NCBI GenBank assembly: GCA_963720675.1
Contig: CAVRGH010000010.1
Span: 1,240,001-1,304,000 of the forward strand
Reading direction: 5' to 3'
DNA length: 64,000 bases
Origin: JALHSW01 sp963720675
Lineage (GTDB): Bacteria; Actinomycetota; Acidimicrobiia; IMCC26256; PALSA-555
Shown: positions 44,196-52,333 of the stretch, one piece after another
Layout: each line of letters begins with the position of its first letter
Position numbering within the stretch: position 1 is the first letter of the stretch
Notes under the pieces: generated by a model
Databases searched by the model: none
What the model saw: the letters and a program-made list of their open reading frames with translations, nothing else
What the model was told of the DNA's origin: nothing
Translations under genes and position numbers: made by a program

Positions 44196-46234
44196 AGCTC
44201 GATCGGGAGACGCGCGGTGACGCGCCCTCCCCCTGTGGGGAGCGGACCGGCGAACAGCTCGCCGCCGATTTCGACTGCCCGTTCTGTCATCGACGTGATC
44301 CCGACGCCGTGTGACCACGGGTCCGTGCCAGATCCGCTGTCTGTGATCTGCAGTTCGAAATTGCCGTTGATCCTCAGTGAGACGTCGGCGGTCGACGCGT
44401 CGGAATGGCGGGCAATGTTGGTCAACGCCTCGATCGCAATCCGGTAGGTCGCGACCTCGACTGCCGCGGGGAGTACCGCTACCCGACACTCCGCGGTGAC
44501 GGTCACCGCCAAGTGGGGAAACCGCTGCGCATGCTGGGTGATCGCTGCCACCAATCCGAGGTCGTCAAGCGCGGGCGGGCGAAGATCTTCGACGAGCCTG
44601 CGGATCTCAACAATCGCGCCGGACAGCTCACCACGGACCTGATTGAGCAGTTCGTCTGCCTTCTCAGGATCGTGCCGGAGCGTGTTGCTCGCCGCGTCGG
44701 TGATCAACGCGGCCCCGGTGAGCACAGGCCCCAAACCGTCATGAAGATCGCGCCGCAGACGCCGGCGTTCTTCCTCCCGAACTCGAACGACGCGATCACG
44801 AGTCTTCCGAAGCTCCAACGCCATCGACGCGGCGTCGACAATCGTTGCGAGCTGACTTGCCAGCCGTTCCAGCACGTCGCGATCAGCATCGCTCACTTCA
44901 TCTTCACCGGATCTGGCATCGACCTCGAACACGCCGACGAGCCGACCGCGATGCACGAGCTCGAACGTCGCCCCGTGACCACTCGACGTCCACAGCATCG
45001 TCTCGGCAAGAGTCGAGCCATCCGGCGTGCACACGCGAACCTGCGGCAGGCGCAGCCCGACCGAGATCTGGCCGAGCACTGCGTCCAGCATGTCCTCAGG
45101 CGAGGCTGCCAGGCTCGCGACACCGGCAACGGCTTCCACCAGATGTTGGGGGTTGTCGCGTTCGCCGTAGACGAATCGGGCCACGATTCGCCCGAGCCAG
45201 TCGCGCGCTGGGAGCGCGACCAGCGCCACCATCACCGCAGCAAGGACACCGATCGACTTCTCGAACACGAGATCGCCGAGCGCAACCAGGCTGACGTAAA
45301 GCCCCAGAAGCACCAACGACAGGAGCGTGTAGCGGAGGGCGCGCTCGAAGAACGAGTCGATCCCGAACAGCTGATGGCGCAACACCACCGCGAGCAGCGC
45401 AAGGATCTGGAGTGCCGCGATCGCCTGCCCCACCATGACAGAACCCGCGGAACCGCTCGCGACGATGATCGGTATGAACAAACCGGCGATCGCGATGACG
45501 ACAACCCTGCGCATGGCGACACGCGTGTCCCCGATCGACGCCCGCCATCGCGACCAGACCACGACGATGCCCGTGATGGCCGTCGGGGCGATCAGCAAGA
45601 ACGGAGCAAACGGTGGGATCGGGAAGCCGCCACCGAACGGATTCCGCGCCCCCCGGAAGTCGGTGCCGGCGACGTCGAGCGCAGAGGCGGCCGCAGCCAC
45701 AACGCCCGCGACTGCGCCGCCCACGGTGAAGAGTGCAACAGGCCGCAACCGTCCTCGCGGAAGATGACCCGTCGGTACGGTCACCATCATCCAGTTCCCC
45801 GCGATCACCTCCACCGGGACCGACCACGCGAGCACCCAGACCGCGAGATTCGACCCGGGCGCGGAGTGTCCTGCGACGAGAGACCTGATCGCCCAGCCAT
45901 AGCTCAACGCCCCGAGGACGTGCACGAGCCCGGCCGCGGCGCACAGCACCGACCAGCCGAGATCGGGACGACGCAGCATTACGAGCCCAGCCGCAATCCA
46001 CACCACCGCAGCAAGCAACTGCACCCAGACGAACGCCGCCTCAGGTTCAGAAACGATCGTCGATGCCGTCACAGCCCGGTTCGACCATGCGAGCCACAGC
46101 ACTGCGGGTACCAGCGCCACGCTCAGCCCCGCCATCAGCAGCGTCAGCCAACGCACGACTCGTGTTCGCGTACTCCCACCAGCCCATAGCTGCGACACGG
46201 GCCGATCGTAAGCAGCCGCCAGCCGAAGCACCAA
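44192..46234 (-). CDS. Membrane sensor histidine kinase, NarL-type (HisKA_3/HATPase_c)
   Basis: About 680 residues. The start is uncertain: the longest frame begins at a TTG (46234), followed by GTG at 46231. The N-terminal 330 residues contain roughly ten membrane segments (for example TLLMAGLSVALVPAVLWLAW, VLCAAAGLVHVLGALSYGWA, VVVIAIAGLFIPIIVASGSA, YTLLSLVLLGLYVSLVALGD). A GAF-like domain follows (FELVHRGRLVGVFEVDARSG). The phospho-accepting histidine is in ERRRLRRDLHDGLGPVLTGA, and the ATPase region shows RIAIEALTNIARHSDAS and HGVGITSMTERAVEIGGELF. The multi-TM 7TMR/MASE-like sensor suggests detection of a membrane or lipophilic signal. Operon with the response regulator. Confidence 0.9.
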   Translation of the reverse strand: MVLRLAAAYDRPVSQLWAGGSTRTRVVRWLTLLMAGLSVALVPAVLWLAWSNRAVTASTIVSEPEAAFVWVQLLAAVVWIAAGLVMLRRPDLGWSVLCAAAGLVHVLGALSYGWAIRSLVAGHSAPGSNLAVWVLAWSVPVEVIAGNWMMVTVPTGHLPRGRLRPVALFTVGGAVAGVVAAAASALDVAGTDFRGARNPFGGGFPIPPFAPFLLIAPTAITGIVVVWSRWRASIGDTRVAMRRVVVIAIAGLFIPIIVASGSAGSVMVGQAIAALQILALLAVVLRHQLFGIDSFFERALRYTLLSLVLLGLYVSLVALGDLVFEKSIGVLAAVMVALVALPARDWLGRIVARFVYGERDNPQHLVEAVAGVASLAASPEDMLDAVLGQISVGLRLPQVRVCTPDGSTLAETMLWTSSGHGATFELVHRGRLVGVFEVDARSGEDEVSDADRDVLERLASQLATIVDAASMALELRKTRDRVVRVREEERRRLRRDLHDGLGPVLTGAALITDAASNTLRHDPEKADELLNQVRGELSGAIVEIRRLVEDLRPPALDDLGLVAAITQHAQRFPHLAVTVTAECRVAVLPAAVEVATYRIAIEALTNIARHSDASTADVSLRINGNFELQITDSGSGTDPWSHGVGITSMTERAVEIGGELFAGPLPTGGGRVTARLPIEL

Positions 46235-46245
46235 GCCCCGACCGT

Positions 46246-46684
46246 TCAGCTCCCGTCGCCCGCACAGGCACCGAGACCAAGCGCCTTTGCCTTGGACTGG
46301 CTCGCCGCGAACGGATCGTCGCTCGACGACCAGAACTTGACGCCCTGAGCCTTCACCGTCGCCACCGCGGCCCTCGCAGCCCGCAACATGGTCTTCACCG
46401 CTGGCTCCAGAGAGGACGGCGGATCGAGCGCCGCGATCGTCTCGATCTCAGTCGTTCGTAGCCTTCACAATCACGTCGACCGCCGCCTCCTGATCAGCCG
46501 TTGTGGCGCCCTCGCCCTTGCTCGTCAGCTCCCCTACGGCCCGCCCCACCAACTTCCCAGCGTGCGCGCACGCGCTGTTCGCTCGATCGCGAAACTCCTT
46601 CGACGACAGGGCGCTACTGCTTCCTCCACATGCGGCGAGCGCGAACAACAACGACACGATGATGAACAACAGCTTCTTCGTCAT
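46246..46684 (-). CDS. Small lipoprotein (frameshift near the middle)
   Basis: Start at MTKKLLFIIVSLLFALAACG (ATG 46684); L-A-A-C is a lipobox, so the mature protein is lipid-anchored at the cysteine. The open frame stops at 46448 after KATND. One base further the next frame continues naturally as TEIETIAALDPPSSLEPAVK, AVATVKAQGVKFWSSSDDPF, KALGLGACAGDGS to the TGA 46246-46248. That combined 145-residue protein has the layout of small actinobacterial lipoproteins with a C-terminal cysteine. Function unknown. It ends 11 bp before the kinase start and is probably in the same transcript, so it may be a signal partner. Confidence 0.6.
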
Positions 46685-46845
46685 GAAGCCAGCCTGAACC
46701 ACCCGCGATCCCACAGAGAAGAGCTCACATTCCCGGTCGCGCCAGGAGATTCACCCGGCCCTCCGGGACTCGCGCTGCGATGCTCTGGAATCGCGCTGGG
46801 TTGGGGCCCCTGACCTCGAGCGAGGACGGGTCAGCCCAGAGACCG

Positions 46846-46918
46846 TGGGCGCTGAGGGGCTCGAACCCCCGACCTCCTCCTTGTAAGGGAGGCGCTCTTC
46901 CAGCTGAGCTAAGCGCCC
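46846..46918 (-). tRNA. tRNA-Val (anticodon UAC), intact
   Basis: The minus strand folds as a complete 73-nt cloverleaf. Acceptor GGGCGCT pairs with AGCGCCC. The D arm is GCTC...GAGC, the anticodon stem CCTCC/GGAGG has loop CTTACAA (anticodon TAC), and the T stem GGGGG/CCCTC has loop TTCGAGC with one G-U pair. Discriminator A; CCA is not encoded. Its 3' 40-44 bases are the core of repeats R1-R3, so it is the presumed integration site of the modules to its left. Confidence 0.93.
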
Positions 46919-46961
46919 GGAGCGAACAAGGGTACTGCCGGTCCTCGAACCTGCCCTCGCC

Positions 46962-47387
46962 TCAGCGGGGCTCGACGACCCGCCACTTGGACGCGCCGAC
47001 GATCGTTCCGTCCGCGGCGTACGCGACCACCTGGTACTGCGCGGGTTTCGTGAGCCTCGGACCCGCCGCATCATCGGAGGGCTTGTCGACGCCCCCGAGG
47101 TACACACTCGTGTCGGGGCCGCGCCACGCCCAGTACGGCCGACCCTTCAGGTTCTGGACGACGAGCGCGTACTCGGTCGCGTCGGTGAGCGCGGGCCACG
47201 CGAACCGCGGCCGCTCGTTGCCCCGCGCTTTGGCCTTGATCGTCGCGACGCCGGGGAGCTCCAACGGGTCGAACGAGTGCTTCGACGGGCTCGGCGCGGC
47301 GAGAGCCGCGGGGGAAATGAGCACGGACATGCCGGCGGCCGCGAGGAGCGCGGCACACAGCCCGGCGGCTCGCCGCCTCGCCGTCAT
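46962..47387 (-). CDS. Secreted protein with a fibronectin-like domain, function unknown
   Basis: About 141 residues from ATG 47387, which overlaps the upstream gene's stop (ATGA). Signal peptide: MTARRRAAGLCAALLAAAGM, SVLISPAALAAPSPSK. The mature part reads FDPLELPGVATIKAKARGNE, PRFAWPALTDATEYALVVQN, LKGRPYWAWRGPDTSVYLGG, PAQYQVVAYAADGTIVGASK. The W-P-x-x-x-x-A-x-x-Y and Q-Y-x-V-x-A-Y patterns recall a fibronectin-type-III-like beta sandwich. Likely surface or extracellular, acting with the upstream secreted protein. Confidence 0.72.
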   Translation of the reverse strand: MTARRRAAGLCAALLAAAGMSVLISPAALAAPSPSKHSFDPLELPGVATIKAKARGNERPRFAWPALTDATEYALVVQNLKGRPYWAWRGPDTSVYLGGVDKPSDDAAGPRLTKPAQYQVVAYAADGTIVGASKWRVVEPR

Positions 47388-48532
47388 CGGGCCGCGCTCG
47401 CGAGGTACTCGGCCGCGGCCGCGGCCTCGGCCTCCCAACCCATGGTCGACGCCGCTGCACCGAGCCGCGGCATCGAGACGTCGTCACCCGCGTCCGCGGC
47501 GGCTGCGATCTTGTCGCCGAGCACGTCTCGCATGTCGCCGAGCAGGTCCGGACGGCCACTCGGGCCTGCGAGACCCGAACGGACTGCAGCTTCGAGCGCG
47601 ACCTGCACCTCGACGGCCCCGAACGCGTCGGGGTTGGCGATGATGACCTCGAGCAGGTTCGCCACGACCGAGGCCACAGTGGCGAGGTGGTCGGTCGCCG
47701 TGGCAGTCGTGCACCGGGCGTTTCGGGGGATGCTCTCGGCCAGGCGCTCAGAGCGGTGCAAGAGGTCGAGGAACCGGCCCACGTCGATCGATCCGTCGGC
47801 CGCGTCGGCGACCACCTCATCGCCTTCGACGATCAAGCTCACGATCTCGGTGCTGAAGTCCTCGGATCGCTCACGGCCGCTCGCCGACTGGCGGGTCGCG
47901 ACGAACCGCGAGGAGAGATCGGTGATCCCGACCGTCCCTTCGACCCGCGCCCGTACCTCGGGCTCGACGGTGCCGATGACGACCGAGCAGGTCGCGGAGA
48001 GGATCGTGATCACCATCGAGTCGCCACCGGCGTCCTGGCTCAACGGGATGCTGACGCCACCGACCGTGACGGTGCCTTCGAGGTGCGCGGTGACGTTCTC
48101 GATGATGGGTTCGTCGGCAGCGCCGGTGATGGTCCCGGCCGCAGTCAGCGTCCCGACCGCCGATGCACCCGGACCTGCCGGCGACTCGAAGGATCCGGTC
48201 GCGCTGGCCTCGTAGCTCCCGGCGGTGACGGTCCCACCGTCGACGCTGAGGGAGAACACACCGCTGCCGTTGCTCCCACCGACACCGCCGCCGTCGACCG
48301 TGAAGCCGAAACCGGCCACCATGTCGCCGATCCACTCACCGTCGGCGAATCCGGGATTTGGCGCTTCCCGACCCACGGGCAATCGGCGGGCGTCCTCGGA
48401 GTCACCGGCGTCGGCCGTGACCGGAGACGCGCCGCCGGGAACGCCGGCACTGCACACCGCGATGGCGGTGACGCACAGCGCGACGACGGCTCGAACTCCC
48501 GGTCGCGTGCGGTGGAGAGCCGCGTTGATCAT
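47384..48532 (-). CDS. Large secreted protein, function unknown
   Basis: About 382 residues from MINAALHRTRPGVRAVVALC (ATG 48532); the open frame upstream to 49000 is antisense to the cyclic-nucleotide-binding gene and not used. Signal peptide with cleavage near VCSAGVPGGASPV. The middle is a glycine-, threonine- and valine-rich beta region (VAGFGFTVDGGGVGGSNGSG, GSYEASATGSFESPAGPGAS, EPIIENVTAHLEGTVTVGGV). The C-terminal 130 residues are helical (VASVVANLLEVIIANPDAFG, AAAEYLASAAR). No known domain recognised. Co-translated with the next secreted protein. Confidence 0.68.
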   Translation of the reverse strand: MINAALHRTRPGVRAVVALCVTAIAVCSAGVPGGASPVTADAGDSEDARRLPVGREAPNPGFADGEWIGDMVAGFGFTVDGGGVGGSNGSGVFSLSVDGGTVTAGSYEASATGSFESPAGPGASAVGTLTAAGTITGAADEPIIENVTAHLEGTVTVGGVSIPLSQDAGGDSMVITILSATCSVVIGTVEPEVRARVEGTVGITDLSSRFVATRQSASGRERSEDFSTEIVSLIVEGDEVVADAADGSIDVGRFLDLLHRSERLAESIPRNARCTTATATDHLATVASVVANLLEVIIANPDAFGAVEVQVALEAAVRSGLAGPSGRPDLLGDMRDVLGDKIAAAADAGDDVSMPRLGAAASTMGWEAEAAAAAEYLASAAR

Positions 48533-48583
48533 CTGCTCGCCGAACGTAGCGGACTCGCGGGCCCTGCGGCTAGGTTCACGCCC

Positions 48584-49024
48584 ATGACCTCGCTGGATCG
48601 AAGCGTCGAGCTCTTGCGCCACGCCTCGTTGTTCTCCGCTTGCACGGAGGACGAGCTGGCCCGCATCGCGGCGCTGACCACTCCCCGGGATGCATCTGCA
48701 GGTGACCTGCTCTGCACCGAGGGCGCTCCCGGTGACGAGTTCTTCGTGATCGTCGAAGGGACGGCCGAGGTGAGCGTCGGTGGTGACAAGGTCGGCGACG
48801 TCGAAGCCGGCGCGTTCTTCGGGGAGATGGCGCTCATCGACGGCGGGGAACGCACCGCCACAATTCGCGCCTCGACGCCGATGCAGCTCTTGGTGCTGAA
48901 TCGCGACGACTTCAACACGATGCTCTCGAACGCGATGCCGCACATCGCCCCGAAGCTCATGCAGGTCATGGGTGAGCGGATCCGAGGCCTGGCCGAGCAC
49001 GCCGGAGAACCGCTCCCCTACTGA
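48584..49024 (+). CDS. Cyclic-nucleotide-binding domain protein
   Basis: A 146-residue single-domain protein, start ATG 48584. The cNMP-binding fold is clear: LLRHASLFSACTEDELARIA, GDLLCTEGAPGDEFFVIVEG, TAEVSVGGDKVGDVEAGAFF, GEMALIDGGERTATIRASTP. The phosphate-binding cassette F-G-E-M-A-L-I-D-G-G-E-R-T-A-T has the arginine in place. It has no DNA-binding or catalytic domain, so it may act as a regulatory partner. A class III nucleotide cyclase is encoded at 61623, but a link is only possible, not shown. The 49025-49164 gap holds nothing recognised. Confidence 0.87.
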   Translation: MTSLDRSVELLRHASLFSACTEDELARIAALTTPRDASAGDLLCTEGAPGDEFFVIVEGTAEVSVGGDKVGDVEAGAFFGEMALIDGGERTATIRASTPMQLLVLNRDDFNTMLSNAMPHIAPKLMQVMGERIRGLAEHAGEPLPY

Positions 49025-49164
49025 CCCGAGACTGCGGCGCGTCCTGACGATCGACCGCGGGTGGACCGGGGCTCGACCGGGGCACCGGGGGGATCCGTGC
49101 CCCGGCCGTCGTCACCCCGGTCCACCTGTTCGCGGTGAACCGGTGTTGCTGTTGGGTGGTGCGA

Positions 49165-49497
49165 TCAGGCGATGTCGGCGACTCGGAGCTCCCAGGTCGT
49201 CGGCAATGCGTCGGCGGGACGGGGGACCTTCGGCGGACGGCCCCGGCGCCGCTTGTTGGCGAGCACCTTGCCGTTGGCGATCAGCTCGCCGCCCCAGACG
49301 CCCCACGGCTCACGCCGCTCGAGGGCTGCGCCCAGGCACTCGTCCTGCACCGCGCAACCCCGGCAGAACGCCTTCGCCCGCGCGATGTCGTCGAGTGCCT
49401 CCGAGAAGAAGAGGGTGGTCAGCTGACCCGTCCCCTCGGCACAGCGCGCCTCGACACGCCACTGCTCTTCGGTCCCCCCGTACTCGATGGCGTACAT
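49165..49497 (-). CDS. WhiB-family iron-sulfur regulator with AT-hook, WhiB7-like
   Basis: A 110-residue protein. The four [4Fe-4S] ligand cysteines are in VEARCAEGTG (Cys19) and KAFCRGCAVQDECLGAALER (Cys45, Cys48, Cys54). The turn motif is EPWGVWGGEL, and the C-terminus has an AT-hook-like ANKRRRGRPPKVPRPA. WhiB7 proteins have this combination and bind AT-rich DNA next to the -35 of their targets together with SigA. The gene has a leader of about 390 nt containing a 54-codon upstream ORF and a strong terminator hairpin (separate entries). That arrangement fits antibiotic-inducible whiB7 attenuation. Assignment as WhiB7 rather than WhiB1/2 rests on the AT-hook and the leader. Confidence 0.83.
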   Translation of the reverse strand: MYAIEYGGTEEQWRVEARCAEGTGQLTTLFFSEALDDIARAKAFCRGCAVQDECLGAALERREPWGVWGGELIANGKVLANKRRRGRPPKVPRPADALPTTWELRVADIA

Positions 49498-49619
49498 CGC
49501 CTTGCTCCTGTCTCCTCGTGAATCCGTTGGTCTGCTTGGGTCTGGCGGGTGTCGTGTGCCGTGCTGGTCGGTGGGCGGGCTCGGTCGGACTGGTGGAAAT
49601 GGGCCAGAACAACAAGAAA

Positions 49620-49644
49620 GGCCGCCGGGGTTGCCCCGGCGGCC
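49620..49644 (-). terminator. Intrinsic terminator/attenuator in the whiB7-like leader
   Basis: Perfect 11-bp stem GGCCGCCGGGG with a 3-base loop CAA, followed on the minus strand by TTTCTTGTTGTTCT. It lies 24 nt after the upstream-ORF stop and 122 nt before the whiB start, so it would end leader transcripts early unless antitermination occurs. Confidence 0.8.
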
Positions 49645-49668
49645 TGGTGAGCTCGTTGCGCTGGTGCG

Positions 49669-49833
49669 CTAAGGCGAGATCAAGGTCGGCCACCGGGGCT
49701 CGGGCTTCTGGTTCGTGGTGATGGTCGTCACCGAGCGAAGCCACGAGACACGCGCCATGACGCACGGGAACGCCGCGTCGACGCGCGCGTACCCGTGGCC
49801 TGCGTGGTGCTGGCTCATCGAGGTGGCGTACAT
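49669..49833 (-). CDS. Upstream ORF in the whiB7-like leader (54 codons)
   Basis: Short leader ORF: ATG 49833 preceded by AAGGA, coding MYATSMSQHHAGHGYARVDA, AFPCVMARVSWLRSVTTITT, NQKPEPRWPTLISP, stop TAG at 49669. It lies between the candidate promoter and the terminator hairpin. In mycobacterial whiB7 leaders translation of such an ORF sets whether the terminator forms, so ribosome-targeting drugs switch the gene on. The C-terminal PEPRWPTLISP is rich in proline and has a W-P pair, plausible slow-translation codons. Not a usual gene product; functional as a sensor, by inference. Confidence 0.65.
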   Translation of the reverse strand: MYATSMSQHHAGHGYARVDAAFPCVMARVSWLRSVTTITTNQKPEPRWPTLISP

Positions 49834-49920
49834 CGTTGTGGTTCCTTCGTGCTGGAGATGGCGGCTGCGTCATCGGCCGGTTGCCGAACGGATCACCAGG
49901 GAACCAGAACCGGAGGGCCG

Positions 49921-49926
49921 GGTCAA
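49921..49926 (-). promoter_or_regulatory. Candidate -35 box (TTGACC) of the whiB7-like gene with AT-rich upstream element
   Basis: The minus strand reads AAGTTAATTGGC immediately before TTGACC. An AT-rich block touching the -35 is the known WhiB7 AT-hook target, so autoregulation is plausible. I see no good -10 hexamer at the expected spacing. The site also lies 19 bp upstream of the divergent serine-hydrolase start. Confidence 0.5.
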
Positions 49927-49944
49927 GCCAATTAACTTCGCGGC

Positions 49945-51120
49945 ATGACCGAGCGGCCCCGCGCCCACCCCCGATCCGGCGCCCGACCTGGCTCCCGCCC
50001 TCGATCTGCTCGAGGAGCAACGGGTCGCGGGTTGGCATCTCGGCGCCCAGATCTACGTCTCGCTCGGCGGCGAGGTCCTGCTCGACACGGCGATCGGCGA
50101 GGCCGTGCCGGGGCGGGCTCTCACCGCCGACGACGTCATGCTCTGGTACTCGTCCGGGAAGCCCTGGACCACGGTGGCGGTCCTCCAGCTCTGGGAGCAG
50201 GGTCGGCTCGGCCTCGACGATCTCGTCGCGGGCTACGTCGACGGCTGGGGCGAGGGCAAGGAGCGGGTGACGCTCCGCCACGTCCTCACCCACACGGGCG
50301 GCTTCCCGATGCCCGGGGACTGGACGTATGACGCCGACATCTCCTGGGACGAGGCGGTCGCCGCGACCGCCGCCGCCCCGGCGCTGTGGGAGCCCGGCAC
50401 CAAGGCCGGCTACCACCCCGCGAGCAGCTGGCGGATCCTCGGTGCCGTCGTCGAGCGCATCGACGGGCGCCGCATCGACCGGTACCTGCGCGACGAGGTC
50501 GCGGCGCCGCTCGGGCTCGAGTGGAGCTCGCTCGGGATCCCGCTCGACGAGCAGGCGCGCTACGGCGACCGGATCGTGCCCGTGCACTGGACCGGGCACC
50601 GCATGCCCGGCTTCGTCGACGGCGCGCTGCAGATGGTCCCGTACCGCGTCGACGAGCTGCACAACCAGCCGTGGCACATCGCGAAGGTGGAACCGGGGGG
50701 TGGGATGCGCGGCCCCGCGCGTGACCTCGGCCGGTTCTATGAGTCGTTGCTCGGGTTCGGGCCCCCACTGCTCGACGTGCGCACGACCGACGCCATGACT
50801 GCGGTGCACCGCTGGGGGGTGAAGGACGCGACGTTCGGGAACAAGATCCCGTGGGGACTCGGCGTGCAGGTGTCGTTCACCGGCGACCCGGGGCGCCGCG
50901 CGTTCGGGCACGGTGGGATGGCGTCGTCACGCGGCCTCGCCGATCCGGACTGCGGGCTCGTCCTCGTCGTCGTCGCCAACGGGCTCGCCGGCTATTTCGA
51001 CGCCGAGGCGCGGGTCTCGAGCATCACCGACGCGGTGTACACCGCGCTCGGACCCGAGGTCGCGAAGCTGCGCCGGCTGCTCGAGGGCACAAGCCGGGCG
51101 CGAAGTCGTTCAGCACCTGA
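49945..51120 (+). CDS. Serine hydrolase, beta-lactamase/EstB family (two frameshifts)
   Basis: About 390 residues of the class C beta-lactamase-like fold, more often esterase or peptidase than antibiotic hydrolase. The catalytic S-x-x-K is in VMLWYSSGKPWTTVAVLQLW; the second-motif tyrosine is in TKAGYHPASSWRILG; the third-motif equivalent is RRAFGHGGMASSR. The ATG 49945 (MTERPRAHP) is joined to the rest by a frameshift near 49970 (continuing PDPAPDLAPALDLLEEQRVA). A second near 51090 would restore the stop at 51118-51120 (GHKPGAKSFST). Without it the frame runs on into the next gene. No signal peptide seen. Divergent from the whiB7-like gene. Confidence 0.78.
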
Positions 51121-51232
51121 TCGCGCAGGCCCGGGTCCAGGACCACAGGAAACTCTCAGGTTCCGTGAGGCATCCTCAGAGCCTGCATCGACCACCTCGA
51201 CCGACCCGGCTCCGACGAAAGGAACCCGATCC

Positions 51233-52333
51233 ATGCGTCGCACCCTGCTCGCCGTGCTCGCCTCCTGCACCATGCTCGCAGCGCTTGCCGCGCCCGCGAG
51301 CGCGCACGACGACGTCGACCCGACGCACCTCCCCGTCGGCGAGACGGTCACCGAGCCGACCGTCGGGGGGCTCTGGACGTGTCAGACCTCCTTCGGTGGA
51401 GGTGGCGCCCAGGTCGACGGGCCGTGGTTCAACGGCGACGGCACCTACGACTCGACCAAGAAGGTCACCGTCGACGGATCGGTCGAGTGGCCCGATGCGC
51501 AGCTGACGATCAAGAAGCAGGACGGCGAGCGCGTCATCACGACGAACGACCTCCCGACCGATCACACCACCGGACTCTTTCCGGTGTCGTCGAGCGACGA
51601 CGCCTACCAGTACGACCGCAACCCCAACTCGATCCAGGAGCAGTCGATCACGATCTCGCTGCCCCTCAACCCGAAGGTCGCGTCGTCACCGTCGTGCGTG
51701 ACGGGTGAGGTCGGTGTGCTGAAGTCCGGGGTCGCGCTGTTCGACGCGGTGGATGCCGGCGGACGCGACGCGGTCGCGTACGAGGTGCAGGACGACTGCC
51801 AGGGCCACCCGCAGATGTCGGGTGAGTACCACTACCACTCGGTGTCGACGTGCGTGCTCGCGGACCTCGACGGCGGAACCGGTCAGTCGAAGCTGATCGG
51901 GTATGCGTTCGACGGCTTCGGGATCTACGGACCCCGGGGCGCCGATGGCAAGGAGCTCACCAACGCCGACCTCGACGAGTGCCACGGCACGACGAGCAAG
52001 GTCGTGTTCAACGGCAAGAAGCAGAAGATCTACCACTACGTCGCGACGCAGGAGTATCCGTACACCGTCGGCTGCTTCGCGGGAACGTCGGCGGTGAGTG
52101 GTCCGACGGTCCAGGGCGGCGGCGGCCTCCATCCGCGGCTGATCCGTCAGGCGACCGCCCGCGATGTAGCGTCGAGCAGCTGCTCGTGCACGGCGGGCGG
52201 CGCGGCGACGATGTCGCCGGAGTCGAGCCAGGCGGTGTCGTCGCCACGCCAGTCGGTGACGACGCCGCCGGCCTCGCGCACGAGCAGCGCACCGGCGGCG
52301 ACGTCCCACGGTCCGAGCGCCTGCTCGAAGTAG
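51233..52333 (+). CDS. Secreted YHYH-domain protein
   Basis: Starts MRRTLLAVLASCTMLAALAA-PASAHDD, a standard Sec signal peptide, preceded by GAAAGGAACC. The mature protein carries the name-giving YHYH motif in HPQMSGEYHYHSVSTCVLAD, and a typical GYAFDGFGIYGPRGADGKEL. Histidine-rich YHYH proteins are exported and of unknown function, often near metal-linked genes. The open frame runs to 52333, across the end of the convergent inositol-phosphatase gene. A one-base shift near 52120 would give the more likely end (AAAASIRG, stop 52140-52142), 4 bp from that gene's stop. Confidence 0.8.
   Translation: MRRTLLAVLASCTMLAALAAPASAHDDVDPTHLPVGETVTEPTVGGLWTCQTSFGGGGAQVDGPWFNGDGTYDSTKKVTVDGSVEWPDAQLTIKKQDGERVITTNDLPTDHTTGLFPVSSSDDAYQYDRNPNSIQEQSITISLPLNPKVASSPSCVTGEVGVLKSGVALFDAVDAGGRDAVAYEVQDDCQGHPQMSGEYHYHSVSTCVLADLDGGTGQSKLIGYAFDGFGIYGPRGADGKELTNADLDECHGTTSKVVFNGKKQKIYHYVATQEYPYTVGCFAGTSAVSGPTVQGGGGLHPRLIRQATARDVASSSCSCTAGGAATMSPESSQAVSSPRQSVTTPPASRTSSAPAATSHGPSACSK

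Noticed and set aside
47687..48583. Upstream extension of the cyclic-nucleotide-binding gene (long open frame from 47687)
   Set aside because: The extension is antisense to the secreted protein gene at 47384-48532; the conserved domain starts right after ATG 48584.
49600..49710. A short plus-strand peptide MGQNNKKGRRGCPGGL over the hairpin
   Set aside because: No ribosome site, and the sequence is fully explained by the terminator hairpin and its T-rich tail on the minus strand.
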